Assembly (NCBI RefSeq): GCF_016906535.1
Contig: NC_057380.1
Location: forward strand, 744,001-808,000
DNA: 64,000 nt
Source: Rhizoctonia solani
Taxonomy: Eukaryota; Basidiomycota; Agaricomycetes; Cantharellales; Ceratobasidiaceae
Direction: 5' to 3'
The first letter of the stretch is position 1; every line of letters starts with the position of its first letter. Under the pieces are notes generated by a model. That model saw only the letters and a program-made list of their open reading frames with translations. It searched no databases and had not been told where the DNA came from. The position numbers and the translations under genes are program-made. Positions 1 to 12,721 of the stretch are shown here, piece after piece.

Positions 1-2040
1 GCCAGTTGTAATTCGCTGGGAAAGTCTTGTTGTCGACATCTTTCCATTCAGATGCTGTTGGCAGACGATGATCTTAGGATAATATTTATAACTAGGAAAG
101 ACGGCTCACGCGTATAAAATGAATCGATTAATTCCAGCGCGCCTAGTCCAGTTCTGTCGCTCGTAATGGAATTTACTATTTTTCTCGGAAGTTCCCGTGC
201 ACGAACACTACCGTTCATACCAGGCTGAAAGTCAAGTCCAGGCTCGGGTCCGGCAAGCTAACAAAGTTGATCAATGAATATGAAAGTGCGTGTAGATTTA
301 TGTATGTCTCACCACACGGTGCAACCATGATGCGAGACAAATCGTACCACCGCCATTATTGGTCTAAGCATATACAAATGGGTTCTTGCGTTTATGATTA
401 GATATAGGTGGGCAACTCACAACGTCAATCAAGAGCCTGGATGCCCCCTTGGATTTGACCGCGTCCAATCCGTCGAGAGCATTCTGCTGAAGCTGGAGTA
501 GGATACCAGTCAAAGATCCGAAGTGGATCGAGCCCACAAGTCAACACTTGCCTGAAAAGCTACCCGAAAATGATAGCAAACTCAATACCGCCGTCTTTCC
601 ATCCTCGAGGACAAACCAATGCATATCGCCCGTGCCGCTCACGTTCCCCGTGGGACCAGGTGTTCGGGAAGCGTGATGTCGAATTGTGGGCCGTCGTTGA
701 CCAAGCTAGAGACGGCGAGCCGACGGCCACGGTGGACTCGAGGTATATCGGATCGCTTTGGAATCGCGCTGGGACGCTGTAAGGATCTTCCGAGAGATGG
801 GCGATCCCCGCCTTGGGTGAGGTTGTTTTTGCTTGCGCCACACTAATACGATCGACCAGGGATCTTCCATTGGTCGATACCTTGGCTTGGCAGTTGTTGT
901 CCCACAACTCGCTGGCGTTGGTAAAGTTCCTAATTTCACGCTCTTTCGGGACAAGTAAGGCACGTTGTACGTTTCCTCGGTCGTACTTCCGTTTCGGACC
1001 AGGGTGAGCGATAGACTATCCCCGCGTATAGGCAATGCAGATTGAGCGAAATCACCCATTCGATAACCTGGTATCTGGTATGAAGAGAAAAAGTTGTTTT
1101 GGCGGGTCGTTTTTGATTGGTAGCCACCCGAGATTGCGGCGTAAGCGTCGACCGTGGTCCATGGGTCTTGTCCTTGAATTGAAACGATCGAGCACCGTCG
1201 AACTAATAGGGAGATTAGTATCAATTCAATGGGCATAAGATGTCAGGGCATACGTCTGATAGATTTCGACCCAGGGCCGAGTGCCAGATATTGAGTGCAC
1301 CACCCCCAACTCTTTCCTAACGATTTCGGAGGCTTCGGGGACGATGTGAATGTTTTGAATGTCCTCATTACCGGGCTGAGCGAGAACTGCAAGTGGGAAT
1401 GGGAGGTATGTGATAAACAGGGAATCGTCTAATTCAATCAAGTTAGCTGCGACAATTGAAGGGTTTGAGTAAGTGTCCCTACAGCAGTAGTTGTTGTACC
1501 CGGCATGTCCGTCTCCGAGCCGCTTAATTGTCCTGATGCTTAAGTTCTCGTGTTAGCTCAGAGAGAGGCTGTGGATTGCGCATGGACTTACTCTTGGTGC
1601 AGCTCAACTGGGATTATGAGTGAGGATGACCAGTGCTATATGATAGCGCAAATAGGAAGCTTACAATCTAATGAATAAATCGACTGTTTGATTCTCTGGA
1701 GCTCGCCCAGAATGTCGATTGTGATATCTTTGTATGGCTCTGGCATATCCAGGTGGAACCTGGTTGAGGTATGGAATTGATCGAATGTTTTACTAAGGAC
1801 ATCGACGATCTATTCCAAAAATATCGATAAGAACTATGACCAAAGAAATAAAGGGCATCTTACATTGTCCCTCAGTGTAGTATTAAAAGGGAAATACGAA
1901 AAGCAAGAGTGGAGCTCCGAGGGCTTGACCCAAGTTGAATTGGATATCGCAGCACATGGGTCGGATCGTGTAGGGTGTAATGGAGACCCTGTGGCCAACG
2001 CCGAATACAGTCCAAGCGCGAACAGTAATTGGGAGTGCAT
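1..2040 (-). pseudogene. Peptidase S41 family (tail-specific protease-like) gene, disrupted, partial at left edge
   Basis: The first exon starts at 2040 with a hydrophobic signal-like N-terminus and then a DPCAAI...WV...CF..FPFN pattern that I recognise from secreted-type fungal S41 peptidases. The second exon (about 1809-1665) carries FHLDMPEPYKDI. Later pieces show LGDGHAGYNNYC, GQDPWTTVDAYAAI, AQAKTTSPKAGIAHL, SFSGSFSG and NNGGGTICLASWLHR in the family order. The pieces do not stay in one frame: shifts are needed near 1640, 1200, 880, 690 and 100, only some of which could be introns (a TACTAAT branch site sits in one near 1200). The downstream end lies outside the window. I read it as a decaying gene; assembly indels are the alternative. 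The family cleaves peptide bonds with a serine nucleophile; I cannot show that the active site survives. Confidence 0.75.
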
Positions 2041-2620
2041 ATCAAGCAGTGAAGGAGCAAGCTAAACCGATACCCAACGCATTTTAAGTAGCCAGGCAAT
2101 CCAGTATAGTTGGCTAGGGCAAAGCTCTGCCCCAGATTGAGAAGTATCTCCGAGTCACTGCCAGCCTGACAAAGAGATGTGAAGCAAATCAACCAAGGCT
2201 CGTGTTCATCGTGGCTGTTCGTGAGAGAGAGAACCATAGCTTTCTGCATTAGTTATCCCTAACGGTATTTTATCCACCGTGTAGGCCGAGTGATTGTGCC
2301 AGAACATATCATTCCACTGATATTTTGTGCTATGCCAAGTTTATTGGTAAAGAATTGTTTGTGCAGTAATTTCTTTTTCAGGGACGAGCAGTGGAGAATC
2401 GGTGTGATAATTATTGATTCCAAAGAGCAATACTCATAGTATTCGGTACACCCAGCATGCAATCCACCGAGAAAGTGGGAGTATGTGGATGGGCAAGAGT
2501 GGCTGTGCCACCGACAGGCCGGAGTATAGGTAAACCTGACCAAATATAGACACACTCCCTGCCGCCGACCACATCCAGGCGGTACGCGAACTGAAAAGAT
2601 TCTCCGACTGATCATAGCTT

Positions 2621-5600
2621 ATGGCCACTGCTTCCAGCGCACCTGCACCCGCACCTGCCGTAAGCTCTCTTCTGCACTCCGGAGCCGTGCATCTCATCAC
2701 TGAGACAGCACAGAACATTCGAATTCTTTACCAGTACACAGGTCAAGGATGCCAATGATTTAGCGAGTTCGCCGAGTGTCTTCAAGGTAATGAATGTTCC
2801 ATTACATTATTCTTATAGCTGTGTCTGATTTCAATGTCAGAATGTTCAAGAAATCTCTCTCGTCGAATCCTCCAGTCAGGGCGTGATTCTTGCGGATATT
2901 CACGGGAATATATCCATTTTGGACCGGGCCTTTGAACCAGTCAAGTTTTGGGTCGCCTATCCTGGTGGAAGGGCCACACATGCTGTCGAACGGAAAGGCA
3001 TTCTCGTAACTGTGGGCGTACGTATTCTCTTATTGCTCTGCCATTAGCGACTGGACTATATCACTCTCTAGGAAGAATCCTCGTCGCGTCTGCCTCAACT
3101 CAAAGTATGGGACCTTGAACACCTTGACAATAAAGCGGCGAATTCAACTCAACCCACGTTACTTCGTTCTGCAGCTATCAAAACGACCCAACCACACCCA
3201 GTGATGTGTATCGCCTTGACCTCATCCTTGTCTCACCTTGCACTGGCCATGGGCGATGGCACCGTCCTACTCTACCGACATTTCGACCAATCTCTGTTCT
3301 CGGGTAGTGCGCTTGCCAAGCCAAAGCCTGCGATGGATGGTAGTGGAGAGCCCGTGACCGGTCTCGGATTCAATGATCCCAACGAGGCCGGCGAAACGTT
3401 CCTTTTCATCGTTAGCACAACCCATGTGTATAGCTTGCCTGTTGGACCCAAAGCCAAGTCTCAGTCCCCAACCGTGGTCGATGAGATAGGAACAGATTTA
3501 GGCTGCGCAGCGATGCACCCAACAACGGGCCAAATAGTTGTGGCAAAGAAGGAAGCCTTGTACATGTGTGGACCTTCAGTACGAGGCCGTAGCTATGCTT
3601 ACGAAGGTGTGTTCACTCCCACGACAAGAAAGGGAATTCAACTTATATCTTGCTAGGCGAAAAGACCGCCGCGTACGTTCACGGACACTACGTCATCACC
3701 GTCTCCCCACCAATCACCGCTACCGCCGACTCATCCCACCCCACCGTTCGAAACTTTGCCGCCCGCCTTTTCGGGGCCTCGGTCAAACCCCCCGGAAGCA
3801 CGGAACCCAACCCCGCGGAAGACCTAGAGAGCGCCGGTCCGGATATATCCCGCGTTGCCGTCCTCGATCCCGAGCTCGCCTTTGTGGCCTGGCGAGGCGC
3901 AGTTTCCGGGGGTGTCAAGGCCGTATTTGCTGCCCCCGTCCCCAACTCCACTGCGCTTGCGCCCCATGTTCTGACGACGAGAGGCAACTTGGTCAGGTTG
4001 ACTGAGGTGCCGATTCAAACGATGATCCAGACGATGGAGCGCCAGGGCAGATTCGTCATGGCGCTGGGACTCGCAAGGAACCGAGGGGTCGACGAAACTG
4101 GGGTTGCGGAGATTCATCGGGAGTATGGTGATTACCTTTATGGAAAGGGCGACGGAGATGGTGCTATGGCCCAGTACATCCAGACGATAGGATTCGTTCG
4201 GCCCAGCTACGTGATTCGAAAAGTGAGTTTGATCAATGCGGTTAGAGCATTGTTTATTCAATTGGATTAGTTCCTGGACGCGCAAAGGATCATGAATCTC
4301 GTAACATACCTACAAGTTCTTCATTCTCGAGGTCTAGCCAATGCAGACCATACCACTTTGCTTCTCAACACATATACGAAGCTCAAGGACGTTGACCGTC
4401 TGGATCAGTTTATCAAATCTGAAGTCCAGAGGCCGGCCGCTTCCCTGCAGGTGACTTGTTTTCATTATTCTTTATGGCAAGCTATAGGATTGACAATAAT
4501 ATAGACGACAAACGCCTCCGAGTCTGCGTCTTCTCTTCCGTTTGACCTTGATACGGCAATTCGTGTCTGTCGACAAGCCGGCTATTTCGAACATGCTGCG
4601 TATCTCGCTAAGAAGTATACTCGACACGAGGAATACCTTCGAATCCAGGTAGAAGATGCCGAAAACTATAAAGAGGCACTGGAATATTTGAGAGGCATGG
4701 GTGAAGATGCGGTAGGTTTTCTTCTGAGTATCTATAGCCGGCACTCAATAACGTGTATAAAGACTGAAGGAAATATGGCACGCTATGGCCGTGCGCTACT
4801 CGAGCATTTGCCAGACGAAACCACCAACTTGCTGGTGGAGCTATGCAGTGGGGCCCTCCAACCCAAGCCCACGTCTGCGCTCGACACCGAGTTCGTCGAC
4901 TCTCCGGTATCCGCCCGTCTACTCGAGCCCCTCGTTCAAAAGAAAAGCTTTCCAAAGAAAAGGGGAAAGAGGACCCAAAGCGTCGTGGAACTCTGGACGA
5001 CAAGCCATCGTTGAGTTCGCTCTCCCAAACGGCATCCGTGGTGACCTCCGTGGCTCCTTCTCCGGCCCGCGCACCCAGTCCACCGCCCCCTATTCCACCC
5101 CCATCTCCGCGCCCCTTCTTCGCGCACTTTGTAGCGCATTCCAAACAGTTTGTTCAGTTCCTTGAACGTGTTGCGGACAAACGGTGGGGTCAGAGTGTAA
5201 ACTCGCTTGGAGTGGTCACGATCAATCCGCCAAATCGAAGTCTTGCTGAATTAGAATCAGAGATTACTGAACAAACGGCAGTATGGAACACTTTGCTCGA
5301 ACTCTATTTGACGTCGACCCACGAAAAGACTAAAGCGATCGGGGTACTTCGAAGTGGCGGGGACACCATTACTGGATCCCATGACCCTAAATTACCGTTC
5401 GACAATATGCACGCGTTGATCCTGTGCTCGACTTTTCAATTCACCGATGGGCTGATGCTGCTGTGGGAGCAGATGGGGATGTACGAAGACGTGCTTCGGT
5501 TCTGGATGGAGCGTGCACTCGATCCGAGTATCATTCCGTCTAGCGTTGGCCTTGACCTCGAGTCCGAAAGCAAAAGGCTTCTCAGCGCGTTCTTATCCAT

Positions 5601-6360
5601 CTTGACCAATACGGACCGGCCCGTCCGCATTTATACGAATTGGTATTGAGATTTTTAACCTCGACTTCGGAACTGCTGCACCGTCATTCTGCAGATGTGA
5701 CCAAGATACTGGATGTCATCGAGCGCGAGAAGATCATGCCTCCGCTGGGAGTGGTGCAAATACTTGCGCGGAACGGAGTGGCGAGTGTTGGACTTGTCAA
5801 GGCGTGGCTCATGACGAGAATCAATGAGAGCCGATCAGAGGTGGAATCGGTAAGTTTTTTCCTGGATCAATGGGTCCATGTGTTTTTTTCTTTTTTCTGA
5901 TTACACCCGCAGGATCGCAAACTCATTGAATCCTATCGCACCGAGACCAAGGCTAAACTTCAAGAAATCACCGAGCTTTCTGATCCCGAGCACCCCCGAG
6001 TCTTCCATGTTACTCGCTGCGCGACGTGCGGGAGCTCTCTCGACCTGCCTACAATCCACTTTATGTGCAAGCACAGCTATCACCAAAAGTATAAACAGCG
6101 CTCTTTCAGTCGGGGTCCAATTTACTCATTCCGTCTACAGGTGTCTCCCCGATCAAGATATCGAATGCCCCATCTGTGCTCGACAACATAGCGTTATCAA
6201 GGAGATTAGACGTACCAACGAACGCTTGGTGGATGCTCATGGGGTTTTCTTGTCAAGTGTGGCGGAGAACGGGTTTGAAGCAGTGGCATCGGCATTCGGA
6301 AGGGGGATACTCAGTCGTAGATCTGATGAAGACAACTCTGGTATTTCGGTAGTTGTGTAG
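2621..6360 (+). CDS. VPS11: Vacuolar protein sorting-associated protein 11 (HOPS/CORVET subunit, RING-type)
   Basis: VPS11 is a core subunit of the CORVET and HOPS tethering complexes, which act in endosome and vacuole fusion. Twelve exons join without a frame break: 2621-2659, 2709-2786, 2841-3017, 3072-3606, 3657-4222, 4271-4450, 4505-4711, 4763-4906, 4948-5544, 5586-5849, 5913-6088 and 6141-6360, giving 1060 codons, close to the yeast length. The N-terminal half is the beta-propeller region (WDLEHLD, VTGLGFND, GDGTVLLYRHFD). The clathrin-repeat part has YVIRKFLDAQRIMNLVTYL and NADHTTLLLNTYTKLKD. The C-terminus has a RING: CATCG, then HFMCKHSYH, then CPIC. Exon 1 is short, so the start is slightly less certain. 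Introns 8 and 9 are only 41 nt. A proline-rich insert lies at about 5040-5110. Confidence 0.96.
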
Positions 6361-9023
6361 AATTCGGCCCTTTAACGCAGCGTCTGTCTTTGCTACTGAC
6401 TTTATGCGTATACGTAGCTACTCTCAATGTGTGCCTAATGCTTTTAATCCTACACTCGAGTAGTCGTATGGGAGACATTATAAGTAGAGTATCCGGCTTA
6501 TATGTTCCATATTTGGTACGGAGTTGACGGGTCGATTTATTATCACACCACGCAAAGTACTCGAATTTATTATTGCACGTCGCAATAATTTACAAATACA
6601 ACGCCAAAATTCGAGCCGTGAATTGACATAGTAGTACCAATACCTACTCGCGTAGTCTGCAATTGTTCGCTATATGTCGCTTTAGATTTGCGGCTGTTGA
6701 AAACCGGTAAGAGCATGCCTGGCACTCGAAGGCTAATATGTGGACACATGGATTAATTAGCATGCTTGAATCATAGTAACTTTCATGGTACTTGGAACTC
6801 ACGTTTGATTCCAATCGAAAATAGAGGTGATTCTAATGAGTGGCCCTCGATTAATTAGGAATGGAAAAGCTCCAATATGCAGCATCCAGCTAACCTTGAG
6901 CGCTGAAGGTCGCGCCAGAACAGCATTACAACCTCCTAATGGACATGTAATTGGTTGATTTGATAGACCGGAAAATAGATTTCTTGACTTCGTGTGACTT
7001 TGAACTTGTTGATCCAATCGTCAATTTCTTCCATGGTTGGCTGGTTGCTAAAGTTTGGTAGGGAAAGCCTGCCGCCTATTAACAGTATCCGAGGACCTGG
7101 TTCAACCACCCCGCGGCAGGTGGAACTCGATGCTGCAGAGTTTCCACGGGGCTCGTCGTTTGACTCTTGCGCTAACGCCAAATTTGTCACCTAGTCTTAG
7201 CATATGCACTAATATCTGATCGAATGAACACAACCTACCCGGAGATGATAACTCTAGCAGTGCGCCAAAGGCAAGCTCTGGCGAATCATGAGTGACTTCT
7301 CTCTGCCATCCCATATCACTATGAGTATAGAGGTCTAGCGACGCATTGATCGCATAATCGTCTTGTCAAGCTGGAAATCTACACGATGAAGCTAAAACGA
7401 GTGCACATGTTCCACGGCCCAGTTACATTGGTCGAAATCGAAGTTCGGGGTAAACATCGAGCCGGTACACGCAACCATGACGATTATATGCGTACACTCC
7501 AGAAAACGATATAAAATACTTCACTGTCATTTTGAAGAAGAAAAGCAGTTAAAAGACTTTATCAGGGAACAATAAATCAACACTATTATGACTTGCACTC
7601 GCCAGGTAAGGGACATAGCATCATGGAGTCGGCAAGTGGTTGTAAGGGTATGTTGGGTCAGGGATATTTAAAGAGCCACCTAAATAGTCAGCGAATGGTG
7701 CGGTCCTTTCGTGAGTTATGTTACAGCCCCAATTTGCTGAAATTCTTCAAGTCCAATGAAGAGACGGACACGATCTTTGTAGCTTTATAACAATGGAAGG
7801 TGGAATTTCATGTGTAGGTGTATAAAGCACATTTGAGTCATATCATCCTCTGCCCCACAAGCCTCACAAGCCCAGTACAGGATTTACGATCTGACCAGTG
7901 CGGGTTCCTGGTATTTTGCCTCTACAATTGGTACACAAATAACAAATCTCACCTAAGATGCATCTGAGGCAATGTACTACCTATGAAGGTGAACATTTCA
8001 CACTGGTATTGGCCTTTTTACCTCGCATATCCCCAGGCGCCTCGCTATTGTCTACCGAGCTCCCGTTCACTCTGTGAAATTAACTGTTAGTTAATTGCAA
8101 TTTCAATCGATCAAGGCCGCCGTTGCAACCCTATGGCGTTTACTATACGCGCATTCCGATTGGATTACCTCTACTGCGGTACCAAAGAGATTGTCATTAA
8201 ATTCTCCGAAAATATATGAGCTTGGCCAGCTGAACCAAGACTTCAAACGTTGATACACTGATAACAGTCCTTAGCACCACATACGGCGACACAAGTACAA
8301 CGTTGTTTGTATTGATATACAATAGTAACCACATAATGATCATATATTTCATTCATACATAGGTACAATATATAGCGCCAGGGGTCCAAAAGTCTATTCG
8401 AAACTACCCCAAGGCAAAGCACGCTAGGACTACCAGAGAGACTGATCCATAAAGCCAAATTTCGAGATCAAGACCATGGGTTTGGCGCTTGTCGTTGTGC
8501 TCGTCTCTCGATCTCGTGGCTGTAGCTGCCCTGGATAGAAGTTTCACATGATCCTCGGGACGTGCGATCAAAGTGGAAAGGCTTGATTTAAGACATTGCC
8601 TTTACCCCGGACGATGAGCGTGGGCACTTCAAATTCTTTGCTATGCTTCACCTGCAGTCCCGATGGAAGAATCACACCAGTGGGTACGTTTCTGTAAGGA
8701 ATTTAGAACAATCGGGATATTCTAAATTCCTTACAGAAGCGTACCTAGTGTCTTGCACACACATCCGAAAAATAAGCCATATGAACTGAGAGGTCCACAG
8801 CTGCATTCAGACATATATAGCGCTCCTTAATCATGCATAAATAGGTACAGTACTAGCGCCTTATAAGCGCTGGATATTTAGCGATGGGCGTTTGACCGCT
8901 CTAAATTGTACGTTTGTTGGCCTTGTGCCATATCGGTGTTCACGCGAATCAAGGAACCCCTCCCCCCCAGCTCTACCGACTGGAACCTAACCCGTTTTTG
9001 CAAAAGTAAAGCGCCATGAATGC
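6361..9023. other. Intergenic, 2.7 kb, no supportable gene
   Basis: AT-rich sequence downstream of VPS11. Short open frames on the minus strand around 6.9-7.3 kb have no recognisable motif and no convincing exon joins. The only structured element I see is the hairpin at 8683-8745. Confidence 0.5.
8683..8745. repeat. Foldback hairpin, 26-bp arms
   Basis: Left arm 8683-8708 and right arm 8720-8745 are reverse complements with one mismatch (GGTACGTTTC against GGTACGCTTC), with an 11-base loop. The near-perfect arms suggest a young foldback element. I could not identify a clear target-site duplication. Confidence 0.8.
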
Positions 9024-9596
9024 TTAGGTCGGTGAGAAACTAGTGCGATCTAATGTAGCATGAAACCTTAATCGAACTCTAAGATAAAAGTTCTTTGGAC
9101 ATGTACATACCCGAGGCGGGAAAATCATAAGGGGCGATACTCCAAGGTATAACTTCTTCCCCTCGTTGTTAATATCATATACATATAACCTAATTCGTTG
9201 ATATTAATCATTGTTTGTGCATGCAATAAATGAAGTAAAACTTACTGATAGCAATCTGGCTCCCTGGCAGGTTCCATATAAAATTCAAGCGCACGATCCG
9301 ATCCGAATATATGTGCGTTATTTCGAGCTATTTCAGTATCCCTAAGACCGACAAAGGAATTGAATCTGTTGTTTTTCAATGTGACTCGATCCCCTGAGGT
9401 AGGGAAAGCAGTCCACTGCAAAATCATAGTCAGATGTCTGCTTCTGCAATTTGGAAAAGGCAGTTAAGGTCCCTACCTCCTGCGCCCCATTATCGAGAGC
9501 CTCTAATACGACTGGTCCAATCTTGTTGTCGTCAAGAGTGAGAAGCTGGTCACGGGGGAAAGCAATAGCGCATGGTCCTCGAGGAACACGAGACAT
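9024..9596 (-). CDS. Small hypothetical protein, possibly beta-trefoil-like
   Basis: Three exons fit: 9596-9477, 9415-9246 and 9189-9024, with consensus GT-AG borders, summing to 151 codons. A TATAAAAG box lies 70 bases upstream on the same strand, which supports a real promoter and start. The protein has alternating hydrophobic and polar stretches (FNSFVGL, HIFGSDRALEFYMEP, KKLYLGVSPLMIFPPR). These resemble repeats of small fungal beta-trefoil proteins such as ricin-type lectins or I66 protease inhibitors, but I do not recognise a diagnostic motif. No signal peptide or membrane segment is seen. The 3' end could be different if one more intron begins after FPPR. Confidence 0.45.
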
Positions 9597-9665
9597 AGCG
9601 GGTTAACTGAGTGGGTTAATAGAGTGGGTTGATGGAATTGGAGCTTGATACCATCAGGTATCGAG

Positions 9666-9673
9666 CTTTTATA
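9666..9673 (-). promoter_or_regulatory. TATA box (TATAAAAG)
   Basis: A minus-strand TATAAAAG lies 70 bases upstream of the ATG at 9596. Spacing fits a core promoter for the small gene at 9024-9596. Confidence 0.6.
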
Positions 9674-10961
9674 GCTCCGCGCAAGAATGAGGGCCTCTCA
9701 GCCCCAGCAAATTAGGTAATAGCGGACAGCTCTGTTGACAAATGACCAGGCCTCGTTCAGGAGACAGCACGGGCATCATTGATTCAGTTTCAATTGCCAG
9801 CCGGATCTAGAGTGCTTCGAAATTCAACGTGGGCATGCGCATGAGCGCAATAACAGGAAGGTATTCTTTTCAAGTTCTGCTACGATTAAATGTGGTTCGA
9901 AATTTGGCAATAAGTTGATACTGCATTGGGTCTACTTAGGAAGCTTAAGAGTGGAAGTATGACAATGATGCCTCCGAGTTGGGCAATTAATTCAAAACCG
10001 TACGATCTCGTTAATCCGCCTATGTTCGGGACGGTTGGATCGACAATTCAATTGGGTTGGTTATAGACAAAGGAGTGACGCAATGGTGCGTGTTTATAGT
10101 GTCTGATCCGTGATGGACGTCAATAGCCTTTTGGAAATTGTGCTGCCTCGTCTAGTTGGTGTGACACCATGTACGAGAGGGACGACCCCAGACCGTAACC
10201 AATGTGGGGCCCTAGGCTTTTTTGCACTATCTATAGCGCACGTGGGGTAAAAGATTTGGTGTTGCCGCTTCACATTCGTGATAGACGTATACAGTTTCCG
10301 CCGTGAGCAGAGCGTCAAGAACAAGTGGAACCGGGTGCCGAGAGTGAGCATTTCTTGTTATGGGCAGTCGTCCAATGGAGAAATCCCCAATCGCTAAAAT
10401 CCTCGCTGGTAGCAATGTTACTTAGTTCATCGGGAGTCCAAACGTTCGTACAATGAATGCGTCAGTAAAATCCCATACAGTATGGTTATTCCTCGCATAT
10501 ACGTATCTGAAGATTGCTAAGATCCGGACAGGGTATGTTTCATGCTGGTATACAAGTGTAGATCGAACTACGTGGTCGAAGGTCTTTAGGGGCCAGACAC
10601 GAGTGGATCAGCCATGATATGTTAAATTCATGCGAAATCCATTAATACCGGGCACAGTCTTGTGAGCCAGGTTGGGAAAAATAGTGCATGAATGGAATAA
10701 AACTATCGGGTGGAGGGTACCAACCGGTTAGCATTCTCGGTGCAGGGTCACATATCTATTTCATCTTATTGTTTCAGAACAGGAGGAATTCAGGCCGAAG
10801 ATTTTGAAGGATCGAGTGGCTTTGGGTAAATTGTTGAATTCAGAGCTCCCATTAACTATGCGGCTCTCCGACAAAGAGTTTAGTATGCTAAGTTAGCATT
10901 TGGCCAGTTACACGTAAATTGAAAATCAGAACAGTTAGCAGAGGATAGTTTAGATCAATGT
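9674..10961. other. Intergenic, 1.3 kb, nothing recognised
   Basis: No open frame here shows a family motif or good splice joins. It separates the promoter of the small minus-strand gene from the 3' end of the phosphatase pseudogene. Confidence 0.4.
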
Positions 10962-12213
10962 TTACTCTCTGTAGCCTGAATAACCAGGTATTACGCCACC
11001 GGTGGGCAAGAGGTATTCTCGGTGTCCTAGGACGCGTAGGGCAGAAGCAATCATCCGCTATGCGCTGTGATCGAAATGACTAGAGCCGTGCGATCAATAA
11101 AAGTTATGACAGCAAATCAAGAAACTTACAGATTTCCTCTTTCTTCAGCAACGACCCGATTATTTCATCTAGTGCTGACTTGACTCTCTTATCAATTTCT
11201 GGCACGGTTTCACGGTGGTCGGGAGTCCAGAGTTCGTCCTTTAATCAGATGAGTTGTAAGAACCGCTGGGCCCATCTACAAGACACCTGGAATGGGATGT
11301 CCCTGGCAGAAACTTGGACTTACCTCTTCAGTAAATCCGGGTTCAAATTCAAATTCAGGGTACATTTTATGTATACGGGACTTGGACTTCGTTTATCGCA
11401 TGTATGCTCGCCGTTCATTTCTCGGAGATTCTGGAGGGGTTTCAGATGTAGATATATTCTCGAGAGACGGGAGCATACCTCCATCACATAAGGTTTCAAC
11501 CCTGACCCATCTTTCTTATGTGTGAGGATGCAGAGAACGTAATGTCGAGGGTGAGTGCCGCACGGGAAAAAGGAGAAGAGAATAGTCTAGTAGGCTATTG
11601 CTGGATGTGAGTAATTTCAGGGAGTCAAACGAGGAATTTACGAGCGGGACGGGTTCTCCCTAGCAAGTTCCGTTTTCCAGACTTGATGAGCCTGGGAGGC
11701 CTGTAGTTTTCCAAGGTCCGTGAGTTCCGGATCAGCTGGTAGAAAATAATAACGTTATTGATAACCCTATGATGCTAGACGGAAATAAACTTACGACCCC
11801 ATATAATTCGCCATCCCCATTAAGCAAAGACCATTTTTCATCCCATTCTTTCGTCCCGTATTTTGATTCGCCGACGTTGTCTACTGGTTAATTAGCATGG
11901 ATTAAAATGAGCTGCTGGAACGAGGGACTCACGCCAGCCTTGCCCATGTCGCCCAAACCAACACACTACGTACTTGGTTCTGGCGGCGCGTCTTGTTGCA
12001 GTTTCGTAATCTTCGCTTCGAAATCAGACCAGCACGTCTTCGAGCCGCCATCGATAGTCCAAATGCATCAGGGTTAGGGCCGATTGTTCCAGGTTCGGCC
12101 TTCAGGTCCGTTTGAAGAAAATACCAGGAAGCCTACATCAGAATTGACTTACTGCGTTAGATACCATTTTTTTGTGGATCATCTGGGGACAGAACTTTGT
12201 AACTAAATGACAT
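10962..12213 (-). pseudogene. Histidine phosphatase superfamily (phosphoglycerate mutase-like) pseudogene
   Basis: This is a minus-strand paralogue of the intact gene at 15698-17048. Matching pieces occur in order: FLQTDLKAEPGTIGPNPDAFGL, WFGRHGQGW, the next exon HNVGESKYGTKEWDEKW, DPELTDLGKLQASQAH, FSRAALTLDITF, HTCDKR, GFTEE, KDELWTPDHRET and finally TAHSG with LLPTGGVIP. Intron positions match the intact copy. The reading frame is broken at least six times: before WSDFEAK, before YVVCWFGR, before the LFSSP exon, before KPYVME, inside KRSxSRIHK, and after TAHSG. The RHG motif and late His are still readable, but no continuous protein can be made. It is transcribed, if at all, away from the TBC gene at 12722. 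Confidence 0.85.
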
Positions 12214-12721
12214 GGCGTGGGTGAAAGTACTACTAGAGCGCGGAGGCGTATCACGTGCCCTTCTGAAAGAAGCGCTGATGCGTCCTAATTGGAATCGTAC
12301 TGACCTTGGGCTACGTTTCGACCCTCACCATCCCATCCTACTTCTGAAAACATCGCGGGGCACGAACCCTAAGTGGAGTTGATATCATTGCATGCCATAA
12401 AATTGATCCGTGTGTACATTGTCTGAACCTATTTGGTTTATTACCATACTGGTCTCGCGTGCTTTTTCATTTTGATTTGAAGATTGTGTTTGTTGTGTAA
12501 AGGTGAGTCGGTGTTTCTTCGTATTTGCCTATCTCACTGCCGTGCTATCTAGTTCTGTACGTGGCCGCCACGTCTGTAACACTTTTCAGTTATTGAGTAT
12601 CATTATATATAGCCTATTCTTGTGCTATTTGCCACGTTGTAAGTCCTCCGTTTCAGCTCCCACGGAGTGGTATTAATTTAAATTACACAAGCCTTTATTT
12701 ACATAACCCTCGATCACTGAT
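12214..12721. other. Intergenic, divergent promoter region
   Basis: About 500 bases between the minus-strand phosphatase pseudogene and the plus-strand TBC gene. It is AT-rich with pyrimidine patches near 12480-12560 that could be a 5' leader. No defined element is supported. Confidence 0.4.

Noticed and set aside
6936..7314. Minus-strand frames of 70-84 codons
   Set aside because: Exon joins could not be made consistent and no motif is visible.
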